Below, piece after piece: positions 30,127 to 41,000 of a stretch of 64,000 bases of DNA. The translations under genes were made by a program, and so were the position numbers. The notes beneath the pieces are model-generated. The model saw only the letters and a list, made by a program, of their open reading frames with translations, was not told where the DNA came from and did not search any database. How positions within the stretch are numbered: position 1 is the stretch's first letter; each line of letters starts with the position of its first letter. Source of the DNA: Auanema rhodensis (taxonomy: Eukaryota; Nematoda; Chromadorea; Rhabditida; Rhabditidae); contig OZ059900.1 of the NCBI GenBank assembly GCA_964057225.1, positions 10,736,501-10,800,500 on the forward strand, given 5' to 3'.

Positions 30127-30208
30127 GATCAGGTGGCCGAGTGGTTAAGGCGATGGACTGCTAATCCATTGGGGTTTCCCCGCGTGAGTTCGAATCTCAT
30201 CCTGATCG
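30127..30208 (+). tRNA. tRNA-Ser(GCT)
   Basis: Consensus; M-type leader. Confidence 0.96.
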
Positions 30209-30374
30209 TTAGTTTTGTTTTTTATGACAACGGATGCTCCATTCAAACTATCATTTTCTAAATAAAGCCAAGCCACCTGATTTAATAGGAAGACTATATT
30301 ATTCATTTGTTGACGTTATTTATTCTCACAATAATTTCTTTCTTTATGTAAGAGTATTCTTGGAAAAACCCTGT

Positions 30375-30456
30375 GATCAGGTGGCCGAGTGGTTAAGGCG
30401 ATGGACTGCTAATCCATTGGGGTTTCCCCGCGTGAGTTCGAATCTCATCCTGATCG
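30375..30456 (+). tRNA. tRNA-Ser(GCT)
   Basis: Consensus; M-type leader with TTTCTTTATG. Confidence 0.96.
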
Positions 30457-30622
30457 TTAGTTTTGTTTTTTATGACAACGGATGCTCCATTCAAACTATC
30501 ATTTTCTAAATAAAGCCAAGCCACCTGATTTAATAGGAAGACTATATTATTCATTTGTTGACGTTATTTATTCTCACAATAATTTCTTTGTTTATGTAAG
30601 AGTATTCTTGGAAAAACCCTGT

Positions 30623-30704
30623 GATCAGGTGGCCGAGTGGTTAAGGCGATGGACTGCTAATCCATTGGGGTTTCCCCGCGTGAGTTCGAATCTCATCCTG
30701 ATCG
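30623..30704 (+). tRNA. tRNA-Ser(GCT)
   Basis: Consensus; M-type leader. Confidence 0.96.
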
Positions 30705-30870
30705 TTAGTTTTGTTTTTTATGACAACGGATGCTCCATTCAAACTATCATTTTCTAAATAAAGCCAAGCCACCTGATTTAATAGGAAGACTATATTATTC
30801 ATTTGTTGACGTTATTTATTCTCACAATAATTTCTTTGTTTAAGTAAGAGTATTCTTGGAAAAACCCTGT

Positions 30871-30952
30871 GATCAGGTGGCCGAGTGGTTAAGGCGATGG
30901 ACTGCTAATCCATTGGGGTTTCCCCGCGTCAGTTCGAATCTCATCCTGATCG
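30871..30952 (+). tRNA. tRNA-Ser(GCT), T-stem variant
   Basis: G to C at 30930 makes a C-C mismatch in the T-stem, so this copy may be impaired. X-type leader. Confidence 0.9.
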
Positions 30953-31118
30953 TTAGTTTTGTTTTTTATGACAACGGATGCTCCATTCAAACTATCATTT
31001 TCTAAATAAAGCCAAGCCACCTGATTTAATAGGAAGACTATATTATTCATTTGTTGACGTTATTTATTCTCACAATAATTTCTTTGTTTAAGTAAGAGTA
31101 TTCTTGGAAAAACCCTGT

Positions 31119-31200
31119 GATCAGGTGGCCGAGTGGTTAAGGCGATGGACTGCTAATCCATTGGGGTTTCCCCGCGTGAGTTCGAATCTCATCCTGATCG
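31119..31200 (+). tRNA. tRNA-Ser(GCT)
   Basis: Consensus; X-type leader. Confidence 0.96.
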
Positions 31201-31366
31201 TTAGTTTTGTTTTTTATGACAACGGATGCTCCATTCAAACTATCATTTTCTAAATAAAGCCAAGCCACCTGATTTAATAGGAAGACTATATTATTCATTT
31301 GTTGACGTTATTTATTCTCACAATAATTTCTTTGTTAATGTAAGAGTATTCTTGGAAAAACCCTGT

Positions 31367-31448
31367 GATCAGGTGGCCGAGTGGTTAAGGCGATGGACTG
31401 CTAATCCATTGGGGTTTCCCCGCGTGAGTTCGAATCTCATCCTGATCG
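31367..31448 (+). tRNA. tRNA-Ser(GCT)
   Basis: Consensus; N-type leader. Confidence 0.96.
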
Positions 31449-31614
31449 TTAGTTTTGTTTTTTATGACAACGGATGCTCCATTCAAACTATCATTTTCTA
31501 AATAAAGCCAAGCCACCTGATTTAATAGGAAGACTATATTATTCATTTGTTGACGTTATTTATTCTCACAATAATTTCTTTGTTTATGTAAGAGTATTCT
31601 TGGAAAAACCCTGT

Positions 31615-31696
31615 GATCAGGTGGCCGAGTGGTTAAGGCGATGGACTGCTAATCCATTGGGGTTTCCCCGCGTGAGTTCGAATCTCATCCTGATCG
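31615..31696 (+). tRNA. tRNA-Ser(GCT)
   Basis: Consensus; M-type leader. Confidence 0.96.
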
Positions 31697-31862
31697 TTAG
31701 TTTTGTTTTTTATGACAACGGATGCTCCATTCAAACTATCATTTTCTAAATAAAGCCAAGCCACCTGATTTAATAGGAAGACTATATTATTCATTTGTTG
31801 ACGTTATTTATTCTCACAATAATTTCTTTGTTTATGTAAGAGTATTCTTGGAAAAACCCTGT

Positions 31863-31944
31863 GATCAGGTGGCCGAGTGGTTAAGGCGATGGACTGCTAA
31901 TCCATTGGGGTTTCCCCGCGTGAGTTCGAATCTCATCCTGATCG
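31863..31944 (+). tRNA. tRNA-Ser(GCT)
   Basis: Consensus; M-type leader. Confidence 0.96.
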
Positions 31945-32110
31945 TTAGTTTTGTTTTTTATGACAACGGATGCTCCATTCAAACTATCATTTTCTAAATA
32001 AAGCCAAGCCACCTGATTTAATAGGAAGACTATATTATTCATTTGTTGACGTTATTTATTCTCACAATAATTTCTTTGTTTATGTAAGAGTATTCTTGGA
32101 AAAACCCTGT

Positions 32111-32192
32111 GATCAGGTGGCCGAGTGGTTAAGGCGATGGACTGCTAATCCATTGGGGTTTCCCCGCGTGAGTTCGAATCTCATCCTGATCG
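32111..32192 (+). tRNA. tRNA-Ser(GCT)
   Basis: Consensus; M-type leader. Confidence 0.96.
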
Positions 32193-32358
32193 TTAGTTTT
32201 GTTTTTTATGACAACGGATGCTCCATTCAAACTATCATTTTCTAAATAAAGCCAAGCCACCTGATTTAATAGGAAGACTATATTATTCATTTGTTGACGT
32301 TATTTATTCTCACAATAATTTCTTTGTTTATGTAAGAGTATTCTTGGAAAAACCCTGT

Positions 32359-32440
32359 GATCAGGTGGCCGAGTGGTTAAGGCGATGGACTGCTAATCCA
32401 TTGGGGTTTCCCCGCGTGAGTTCGAATCTCATCCTGATCG
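32359..32440 (+). tRNA. tRNA-Ser(GCT)
   Basis: Consensus; M-type leader. Confidence 0.96.
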
Positions 32441-32606
32441 TTAGTTTTGTTTTTTATGACAACGGATGCTCCATTCAAACTATCATTTTCTAAATAAAGC
32501 CAATCCACCTGATTTAATAGGAAGACTATATTATTCATTTGTTGACGTTATTTATTCTCACAATAATTTCTTTGTTTATGTAAGAGTATTCTTGGAAAAA
32601 CCCTGT

Positions 32607-32688
32607 GATCAGGTGGCCGAGTGGTTAAGGCGATGGACTGCTAATCCATTGGGGTTTCCCCGCGTGAGTTCGAATCTCATCCTGATCG
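32607..32688 (+). tRNA. tRNA-Ser(GCT)
   Basis: Consensus; M-type leader, upstream spacer with CCAATCCACC as before 16062. Confidence 0.96.
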
Positions 32689-32854
32689 TTAGTTTTGTTT
32701 TTTATGACAACGGATGCTCCATTCAAACTATCATTTTCTAAATAAAGCCAAGCCACCTGATTTAATAGGAAGACTTTATTATTCATTTGTTGACGTTATT
32801 TATTCTCACAATAATTTCTTTGTTTAAGTAAGAGTATTCTTGGAAAAACCCTGT

Positions 32855-32936
32855 GATCAGGTGGCCGAGTGGTTAAGGCGATGGACTGCTAATCCATTGG
32901 GGTTTCCCCGCGTGAGTTCGAATCTCATCCTGATCG
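32855..32936 (+). tRNA. tRNA-Ser(GCT)
   Basis: Consensus; X-type leader. Confidence 0.96.
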
Positions 32937-33102
32937 TTAGTTTTGTTTTTTATGACAACGGATGCTCCATTCAAACTATCATTTTCTAAATAAAGCCAAG
33001 CCACCTGATTTAATAGGAAGACTATATTATTCATTTGTTGACGTTATTTATTCTCACAATAATTTCTTTGTTAATGTAAGAGTATTCTTGGAAAAACCCT
33101 GT

Positions 33103-33184
33103 GATCAGGTGGCCGAGTGGTTAAGGCGATGGACTGCTAATCCATTGGGGTTTCCCCGCGTGAGTTCGAATCTCATCCTGATCG
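33103..33184 (+). tRNA. tRNA-Ser(GCT)
   Basis: Consensus; N-type leader. Confidence 0.96.
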
Positions 33185-33350
33185 TTAGTTTTGTTTTTTA
33201 TGACAACGGATGCTCCATTCAAACTATCATTTTCTAAATAAGGCCAAGCCACCTGATTTAATAGGAAGACTATATTATTCATTTGTTGACGTTATTTATT
33301 CTCACAATAATTTCTTTGTTAATGTAAGAGTATTCTTGGAAAAACCCTGT

Positions 33351-33432
33351 GATCAGGTGGCCGAGTGGTTAAGGCGATGGACTGCTAATCCATTGGGGTT
33401 TCCCCGCGTGAGTTCGAATCTCATCCTGATCG
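33351..33432 (+). tRNA. tRNA-Ser(GCT)
   Basis: Consensus; N-type leader. Confidence 0.96.
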
Positions 33433-33598
33433 TTAGTTTTGTTTTTTATGACAACGGATGCTCCATTCAAACTATCATTTTCTAAATAAAGCCAAGCCAC
33501 CTGATTTAATACGTAGACCTTCTTATTTGTTTGCTGACGATATTTGTTGTCACAATAATTTCTTTGTTTAAGTAAGAGTATTCTTGGAAAAACCCTGT

Positions 33599-33680
33599 GA
33601 TCAGGTGGCCGAGTGGTTAAGGCGATGGACTGCTAATCCATTGGGGTTTCCCCGCGTGAGTTCGAATCTCATCCTGATCG
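33599..33680 (+). tRNA. tRNA-Ser(GCT)
   Basis: Consensus; K-type leader with TACGTAGACC in the spacer, shared with 34095 and the inverted segment. Confidence 0.96.
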
Positions 33681-33846
33681 TTAGTTTTGTTTTTTATGAC
33701 AACGGATGCTCCATTCAAACTATCATTTTCTAAATAAAGCCAAGCCACCTGATTTAATAGGAAGACTATATTATTCATTTGTTGACGTTATTTATTCTCA
33801 CAATAATTTCTTTGTTAATGTAAGAGTATTCTTGGAAAAACCCTGT

Positions 33847-33928
33847 GATCAGGTGGCCGAGTGGTTAAGGCGATGGACTGCTAATCCATTGGGGTTTCCC
33901 CGCGTGAGTTCGAATCTCATCCTGATCG
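33847..33928 (+). tRNA. tRNA-Ser(GCT)
   Basis: Consensus; N-type leader. Confidence 0.96.
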
Positions 33929-34094
33929 TTAGTTTTGTTTTTTATGACAACGGATGCTCCATTCAAACTATCATTTTCTAAATAAAGCCAAGCCACCTGA
34001 TTTAATACGTAGACCTTCTTATTTGTTTGCTGACGATATTTGTTGTCACAATAATTTCTTTGTTTAAGTAAGAGTATTCTTGGAAAAACCCTGT

Positions 34095-34176
34095 GATCAG
34101 GTGGCCGAGTGGTTAAGGCGATGGACTGCTAATCCATTGGGGTTTCCCCGCGTGAGTTCGAATCTCATCCTGATCG
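34095..34176 (+). tRNA. tRNA-Ser(GCT)
   Basis: Consensus; K-type leader with TACGTAGACC. Confidence 0.96.
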
Positions 34177-34342
34177 TTAGTTTTGTTTTTTATGACAACG
34201 GATGCTCCATTCAAACTATCATTTTCTAAATAAAGCCAAGCCACCTGATTTAATAGGAAGACTATATTATTCATTTGTTGACGTTATTTATTCTCACAAT
34301 AATTTCTTTGTTTAAGTAAGAGTATTCTTGGAAAAACCCTGT

Positions 34343-34424
34343 GATCAGGTGGCCGAGTGGTTAAGGCGATGGACTGCTAATCCATTGGGGTTTCCCCGCG
34401 TGAGTTCGAATCTCATCCTGATCG
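34343..34424 (+). tRNA. tRNA-Ser(GCT)
   Basis: Consensus; X-type leader. Confidence 0.96.
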
Positions 34425-34590
34425 TTAGTTTTGTTTTTTATGACAACGGATGCTCCATTCAAACTATCATTTTCTAAATAAAGCCAAGCCACCTGATTTA
34501 ATAGGAAGACTTTCTTATTTGTTTGCTGACGATATTTATTCTCACAATAATTTCTTTGTTTAAGTAAGAGTATTCTTGGAAAAACCCTGT

Positions 34591-34615
34591 GATCAGGTGG
34601 CCGAGTGGTTAAGGC
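34591..34615 (+). pseudogene. tRNA-Ser(GCT) 5' fragment, split by BEL insertion
   Basis: The first 25 nt of the gene (acceptor 5' strand and most of the D-arm with the A box), ending in AAGGC, the target duplication. The rest of the gene is at 42720-42781. Confidence 0.95.
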
Positions 34616-35016
34616 TGTCGGCGAATGCCTGACTAGAAATGAAATACAATAATTTAACCTAGAAACATAACTCTTCTGAAACTCTAAACCATTGTCTAAT
34701 AACCTTGTAATTGTATCATTAACCTCTTGCGCAACATTCTTAAAGGATATTGAACTTTTATCACCTCTATAGTTTACATTGACCTGACCTTTGTATTCAA
34801 ATATCGAATATCACCTTCAAGCTAAATCATATATAAAGCCCAAGAAACCTTCACTCTCACTCTTAATTTAATTCTACCACTGAACTTATACCGATCTTAT
34901 AATAAACCTTTCTCATTTAACTAACTGTTTGGATTCGCCACTAACTCATATTATCCCCATTAACCGGGGAACAACCGAGTATAGACGCTCGTCATTGGGA
35001 ACATTGAAAACCAAAT
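34616..35016 (+). repeat. 5' LTR of BEL element
   Basis: 401 bp, TGTCGGCG to AAAACCAAA. TATATAAA is at 34830-34837 and AATAAA at 34901-34906. The LTR does not end in CA; the end is set by comparison with the 3' LTR and the target duplication. Confidence 0.93.
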
Positions 35017-35017
35017 T

Positions 35018-35035
35018 GGTGCAACTTTCGACCCG
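35018..35035 (+). promoter_or_regulatory. Primer-binding site of BEL element
   Basis: TGGTGCAACTTTCGACCC begins one base after the LTR. TGG pairs with the CCA end of a tRNA. Only the first seven bases fit tRNA-Gly(GCC), so I do not name the primer. Confidence 0.5.
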
Positions 35036-35046
35036 AAAAAGAAAAA

Positions 35047-38000
35047 ATGGACCGTATCGAAACGGTTTTTAATACAAAATTCCAAAGTTTCGTTCAAACT
35101 TTTGAAAAACTAGAGAGCCTTTTGGAAAACAAACAAAGTGAGGAACAATTCTCTCTTTATTCCGACATTAACAACACTCTTGAACAGCTTCGCTTTCACG
35201 AATCCAATTTAGCTACCATAGCTTCACTTCAAATAGACCCTTTTCTTTCGGAATTTAATAATCGTATAAATAATTTAACAAACCAACATGCCGCAACTAT
35301 AGAAAGAGCAAACAAAAAACTGTTTGAGCTCGAAACTAAAGTTGCTGGCGCACACTCAATCCCGGACTCAGACGATGAGACCGAACTAGCACTTACCGCA
35401 CCGCATACAACCCTTTTTACATCACCGCGCATTTCGAAAACGAACATTAGCAAATTACTTTTGAAACCACCTCAACTTTCCATACCCACATTCAATGGAG
35501 ATAACAAAACCTTTCCGACATTTTGGAGACAATTTAAAACGCTCATTCACCAAGACCCTGACCTCAATAATAGGCAAAAAAGCATTTATTTAGCTGAAGC
35601 TCTTAAAGGTTCAGCACGAGTTCATCTTGAAAATAAACCATTAGATGGCACTGCGTATGAACGTATTATATCTACTCTTAAAACCACTTACGCACCAAAA
35701 CTAAAAGTTGATTACCGTATCCATGATGAACTGGTGAAATTACCTCCTGCAAAAAATGACCCCATGTCAGTTAGATCTCGCGTGAATGAAATCAGAGCAC
35801 TTCTTGATCAGCTTGAGACTGATACACTTTATAATTCTGAAGACCCCGCTTGGGTCAAACTTATCACAACTAAATTTCCTATTGATATCATCAATATGCT
35901 CTGTTGGAGATCATCTAGGGCAACCTCTATAAAACAACTACTAAGAAACATTGAGGAAACGGCCGACTCAATGGAAAATTTTTCAATTTATTCTTCTAAA
36001 TCTCCTTTTATCCCGCAATACCATGCTCAAACTAATTCAATTTCTCCCTTGAAACATAACTCACATATTACAACTGTTACGAAAACCGAACGCCCATGCG
36101 TATTTTGTGACCAAAACGGACATCGATCCGCAAAATGTTTAACCATACATAATCCTCAACAGAGGAGAGACATAATAAAACAAAAAAACAGGTGCTGGAT
36201 TTGTTTCAGTCCTACACACACTAGCACTAAGTGTACCTTTGATAAATGTAAAATATGTAATAGAGATCATCACCCATCTCTTTGTCTCCCTCCTGCTTCA
36301 TCAAAATCATCTAATAAAAAAGCAACCATGGGTATCAATTGCTCTATTTCGCAATCAACTCACACTCCACCTTCGCCCGCATATCTTATGACTTCTAAAG
36401 TATCAATTTTTAACCCCCATACAGGTAAGTTCCACACCAAAATATTGTTTTTCGACCCTGGAGCAACTCAAAGCTTCATTTACGAGCCGGCAGCCAAAGA
36501 ATGCCAGCTCAAAACTTTAAATTCCCAATTAATCACAGCAACCGGTTTCTCCGGGAGCTGTGAGGCATTTAATTCTTTAACGGTCGAAGCAAGTTTAAGA
36601 ACTCCATTTGGAAAAAATATCATACTTACGCTCCTCACCTCACCCAAACCTCTCACAGGAAAACTAAAGAGCTGTCAACTTTCTCTAAAAGACAAAGAAG
36701 CTCTAGAACAATCTAATATAACCATTACTAACCAATTGGTGGATGGTGAATTATTCATTCCCGATATTTTGCTAGGTATGGATTGGTGTGATACAATCAT
36801 ACATGATACCAAACCTACTATACTTCCATCGGGATTGAAAGTCAAACATACCCAGATTGGACCCTGTATTTACGGTAAGCAAATACCGAACGATAATATC
36901 GCAGCCATAAATACACTTATTGTTAACCCTGTGATACCAGAAGACGTTATGATTAAACAACTTTTTGAAATAGATAACTTAGGAATTTCTCCACACGAAG
37001 GAGCCTTGAACCGATCGGAGCTATTCTTCAATGAATATACTTCGCTAATAAAATTCGACAAGGGTTTTGTTATGGCTCCCTTACCTCTTAAATCAAACGC
37101 CACAAAAATTCAATCCAATCGAAGCATGGCATTAGCCACTCTAAACAGATTACAGAAATCTCTCAAAGAGGAACATAACCAGCTACAACACTATCATCAA
37201 ACCATTATGCGATATATAGAGGAAGGTGTGGTGGAACAAGTTCCTCTTACTTCAGAGAACTCTTTGCTCTACTACATGCCGCATAGAGGGGTATGGAAGC
37301 CCAACAAGAGCAAACCGCTGAGGGTTGTGTTTAACGCTTCAGCAAAGCAAAAAGGCCAACTCTCATTAAATGATGTTACGGAAACAGGTGAAAGTTTTAA
37401 CAATAAAATCATAGATATTCTGATAGGGATACGGATCAAAAAGTACTTCCTCATGTGCGATATTGAGGGTGCCTTCACCCAAATAAGGATAACTAATGAT
37501 CATAAAGATCTCTGCCGCTTTCTCTGGTTACGCGATCCTCACAAAGGTACCACTCCAGATAACATTTTAGAATTAAGATTTAACCGACTGGCGTTTGGCA
37601 TAACAGCCAGTCCGTCCATACTGAATATGTCACTCTACGCATTCTTGCAAAGCCTAGAGTCGCACTTAGTTCCGGAAACCCTACGGTACCTATATGTGGA
37701 CAATATCTTCTACACGACAAACAGTTCAGAAGATTTACATAGCATATATGAAGAATCTAAGCAGATTTTTTCTCGAATATCTATGAACATAAGAGAGTAT
37801 TATAGCAACTACACCAACTTCAACTCAACCGTACCAGACAAGGATAAACATCCAGATCTGAACCCAAAAATATTAGGCATTAAACATTATTCAGATAAAG
37901 ACATTTTTTCGATAAACTGTCAACTACGCACTCAGAACTCATTCACAAAACGAGATCTACTCAGCAGTCTTCACAGTGTTTACGACCCTTTAGGAGTAGC

Positions 38001-41000
38001 GGCTCCCCTTTTACTGCATTTCAAACTACTACTACGCCAAGTAATGAATGGGTCTATAGACTGGAAAGAACAAGTGCCAAGCGATGTGGTCAATAGCTGG
38101 AATACAGTGAGTAATAAAATAGGAACAGCTACGATTCAGATTCCACGAAAGCTGACAGATACATCAGAATGCCGAGAGATTTGGATATTTGTAGACGCTA
38201 GTGTACTAGCTATTGCTGCATGTGCCTTCTGCACATCACCTACAACACGGAGTCCCCTGGTCATGGGTAAGATTAAATTAGCTCCAAAAAACAGAACATT
38301 GACAATTCCACGTTTGGAAATGTCTGCGATTCTCATGGGTATGAAAATGGCCGAAACCATATACAACAATTTACCAACACATGAGGTCTCCATCAACATC
38401 GCTTCCGACAGCCAGATAGCTTTATCTTGGCTGTTCACTAAAAAGAATATACCTGTGTTCGTAAGCAATTTACGCCAGAATACTGACCAAATTGCAAGAA
38501 AATTAGAGCTAAAAGGAGCCAATATAACGTATCACTACGTGGACACGGATCATAATCCGGCAGACATAGGCACTAGAGGCACCACTGATATTGCCCTTCT
38601 TAAGGACAAATGGCTTTTTTCTCCTGAGTGGCTATTAAATAAGAACGATAGACCAGCAAAGGAATTCAGAGCACCTTTAGAAGAAGAAGAACCTTCAATG
38701 CTTATACTACCAGTCACCACAAACAATCCTGTATTAGACAATCTTTTAGATCCCAGCCGCTTCAGCTCATACTTCAAGTTACGCAGAATCGCTGGATTAG
38801 TTTTAAAAGCCGCACTGTATTTTTTAGGCAAACGCAACAAAACGCCAACATCATATTTATTAAAAGCAGCAACAACAGAATGGCAAGTATCCCAGTTTAT
38901 TAACACAACCGCTGAGATACTGCTTATAAAAGAAGCTCAGACTCATCTTTCAAATTCATATAAAAAACAATTTCGATTAAAACAGGATGGGAATGGACTA
39001 ACCTGCATACAGACTCGGTTCACCAATTCATCACTTCCAACAAAAACTAAGTTTCCATATCTTCTTCCCAAAAAATCTACTTTAGGTAAACTCATTCTTA
39101 TGTTCCTACACAGGACGAATGGTCATGCCGGAGTTAGCCAATTACTGTACCTCTTTATGACAAGGTTCTTCATGACAGCGGCTAGACAAGTATGCAAATC
39201 AATAATAAAAAGATGTGTGCCATGTCAAAAGACTCTAAGTAACCCATTTTCAATAGAATACTTTGCCCCGTTACCGGAGGACAGAGTGACGAGAGCTATG
39301 CCATTTAGACATACAGGCCTTGATTGCATAGGTCCCATAAAATTCAGAAAAAATCAGCATATATACGTTGTGATATTCACCTGCCTTACTATTAGAGCCG
39401 TCCATTTAGAACCAATTAATGACATGAGTTCGAACTCTTTTATCAATGCCTTCATTCGATTTGTAGCGCGGAGAGGTTTACCGCATGTTCTACGATCAGA
39501 CAACGGGGCCAATTTCACTCATGCGGCCAAAATACTTCACACATTAGAGGAACATAGTAGGGAACACCAGACTAATTTTATCAACTATATACAAAATCAC
39601 AATATCACATGGATATTCAACACTCCCAGCGCTCCCTGGACTGGTGGGGTTTGGGAGAGATTAGTTGCTATTACAAAGAATGCACTTGTGAAAACACTAT
39701 CACTTAAGTTAATAGAAAAAGACCAACTAGTTACAGCAATAATTAAAATAGAAGGAATCATGAACTCACGGCCCATCACGTATACAGATTCCGAGAATTT
39801 TCACGAGAATCCACTAACGCCAGCAGATTTTTTAACTCATGGCTCCCCCATACTCATACCAGGTGATAATGTAGACAGTTTAGGTGACAGACTCGACCTA
39901 CCCAACACGATCGCAAGCAACAAACAAGCGTTTGAAAATTTACAGAAAATCGAAATAATAGCCGAAGCATTCTGGAACACATGGTCACACGAATATCTTC
40001 TTACTTTAAGGCATGCACATGCATCAAGGAAAATGGGGCACCATAACTTGCGACACCCATATCACAACGAAATAGTACTTGTAGAAGAGGACCATACAAA
40101 TAGAAACAATTGGAATATGGCTAGGGTAATCGAACTAATTCCTTCTTCAGACAAAGTAGTTCGGACCGCCAAGATAAAAACAGGTAGCGGTAAGATATTG
40201 ACAAAACCAGTAGAGCGATTATACCCTTTAGAACTTTTTGATGAATTCACAGAAACTCAGCGAAAAACCGCACATATTAACCATGCCACCTATTCAACAC
40301 ACCCAAACACAAGGCATACGAATACGAATTTTTTGACTAATATCATGAAATTCTTATTATTAATACAACTATTTTTTGTCGCCACAGCTGAGCCATTATT
40401 CACCTGCTCATACTCTCATATACTATTTCCCGCACAAACAAAACCATCGACATTTTGTATTAATGGGGACTGTCATGATTTACCAGCCAACCAATCAAAA
40501 GATATTCAACTTCAAGTGTCTGTAATTCCAAAAACTACAGCAGTTACTCGCTACGACAAAGATAGGCGGCAAACTCAGATTTGTCATCTCCCCCACCCCT
40601 GCGATTTTCCTCCACCTGCGTTATTGCATATAATAGGCAACCCACATTGTAACCCTTTCTTAGCTATTTTGATAGCTCTTACTCCAATAATAGGCTGCGC
40701 TCTTTTTTGCATTATCGGGGGTCTAATCTATAAAAAATTAAAAACACACCGCCAACAGCACACAATTTCGTACATCCCTTCTCTCTTATTCGCAATCTTT
40801 TATCTCACATGCCAAGCGCAAGCTTGTGGATCCCCCAACGCGCACAAACACATAGAATTCTTTTGCGACGATTTACACAATTGCACAAAAATAACCAACG
40901 AAGAAATTTCATTCAATCCCCTACAAAACTCTCTTTGCTCCTACATAAAATATCAAAACTCCACTATAGGCAAACTAGAAATTCAAATAATTCAGCAAAA

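Larger units (their letters stand above)
29069..34615 (+). repeat. Tandem tRNA-Ser(GCT) array, segment 2
   Basis: 22 complete 248-bp units plus the front of a 23rd, with an exact period throughout. Besides leader types K and M there are two more: X (TTATTCTC with TTTAAG) and N (TTATTCTC with GTTAATG). M-type units form homogeneous blocks (31561-32700), a sign of local unequal crossing-over or conversion. The segment ends inside a tRNA gene at the BEL insertion. Confidence 0.96.

Noticed and set aside
29069..34615. CRISPR array
   Set aside because: The 248-bp repeats carry tRNA genes and lack unique spacers; the genome is eukaryotic.
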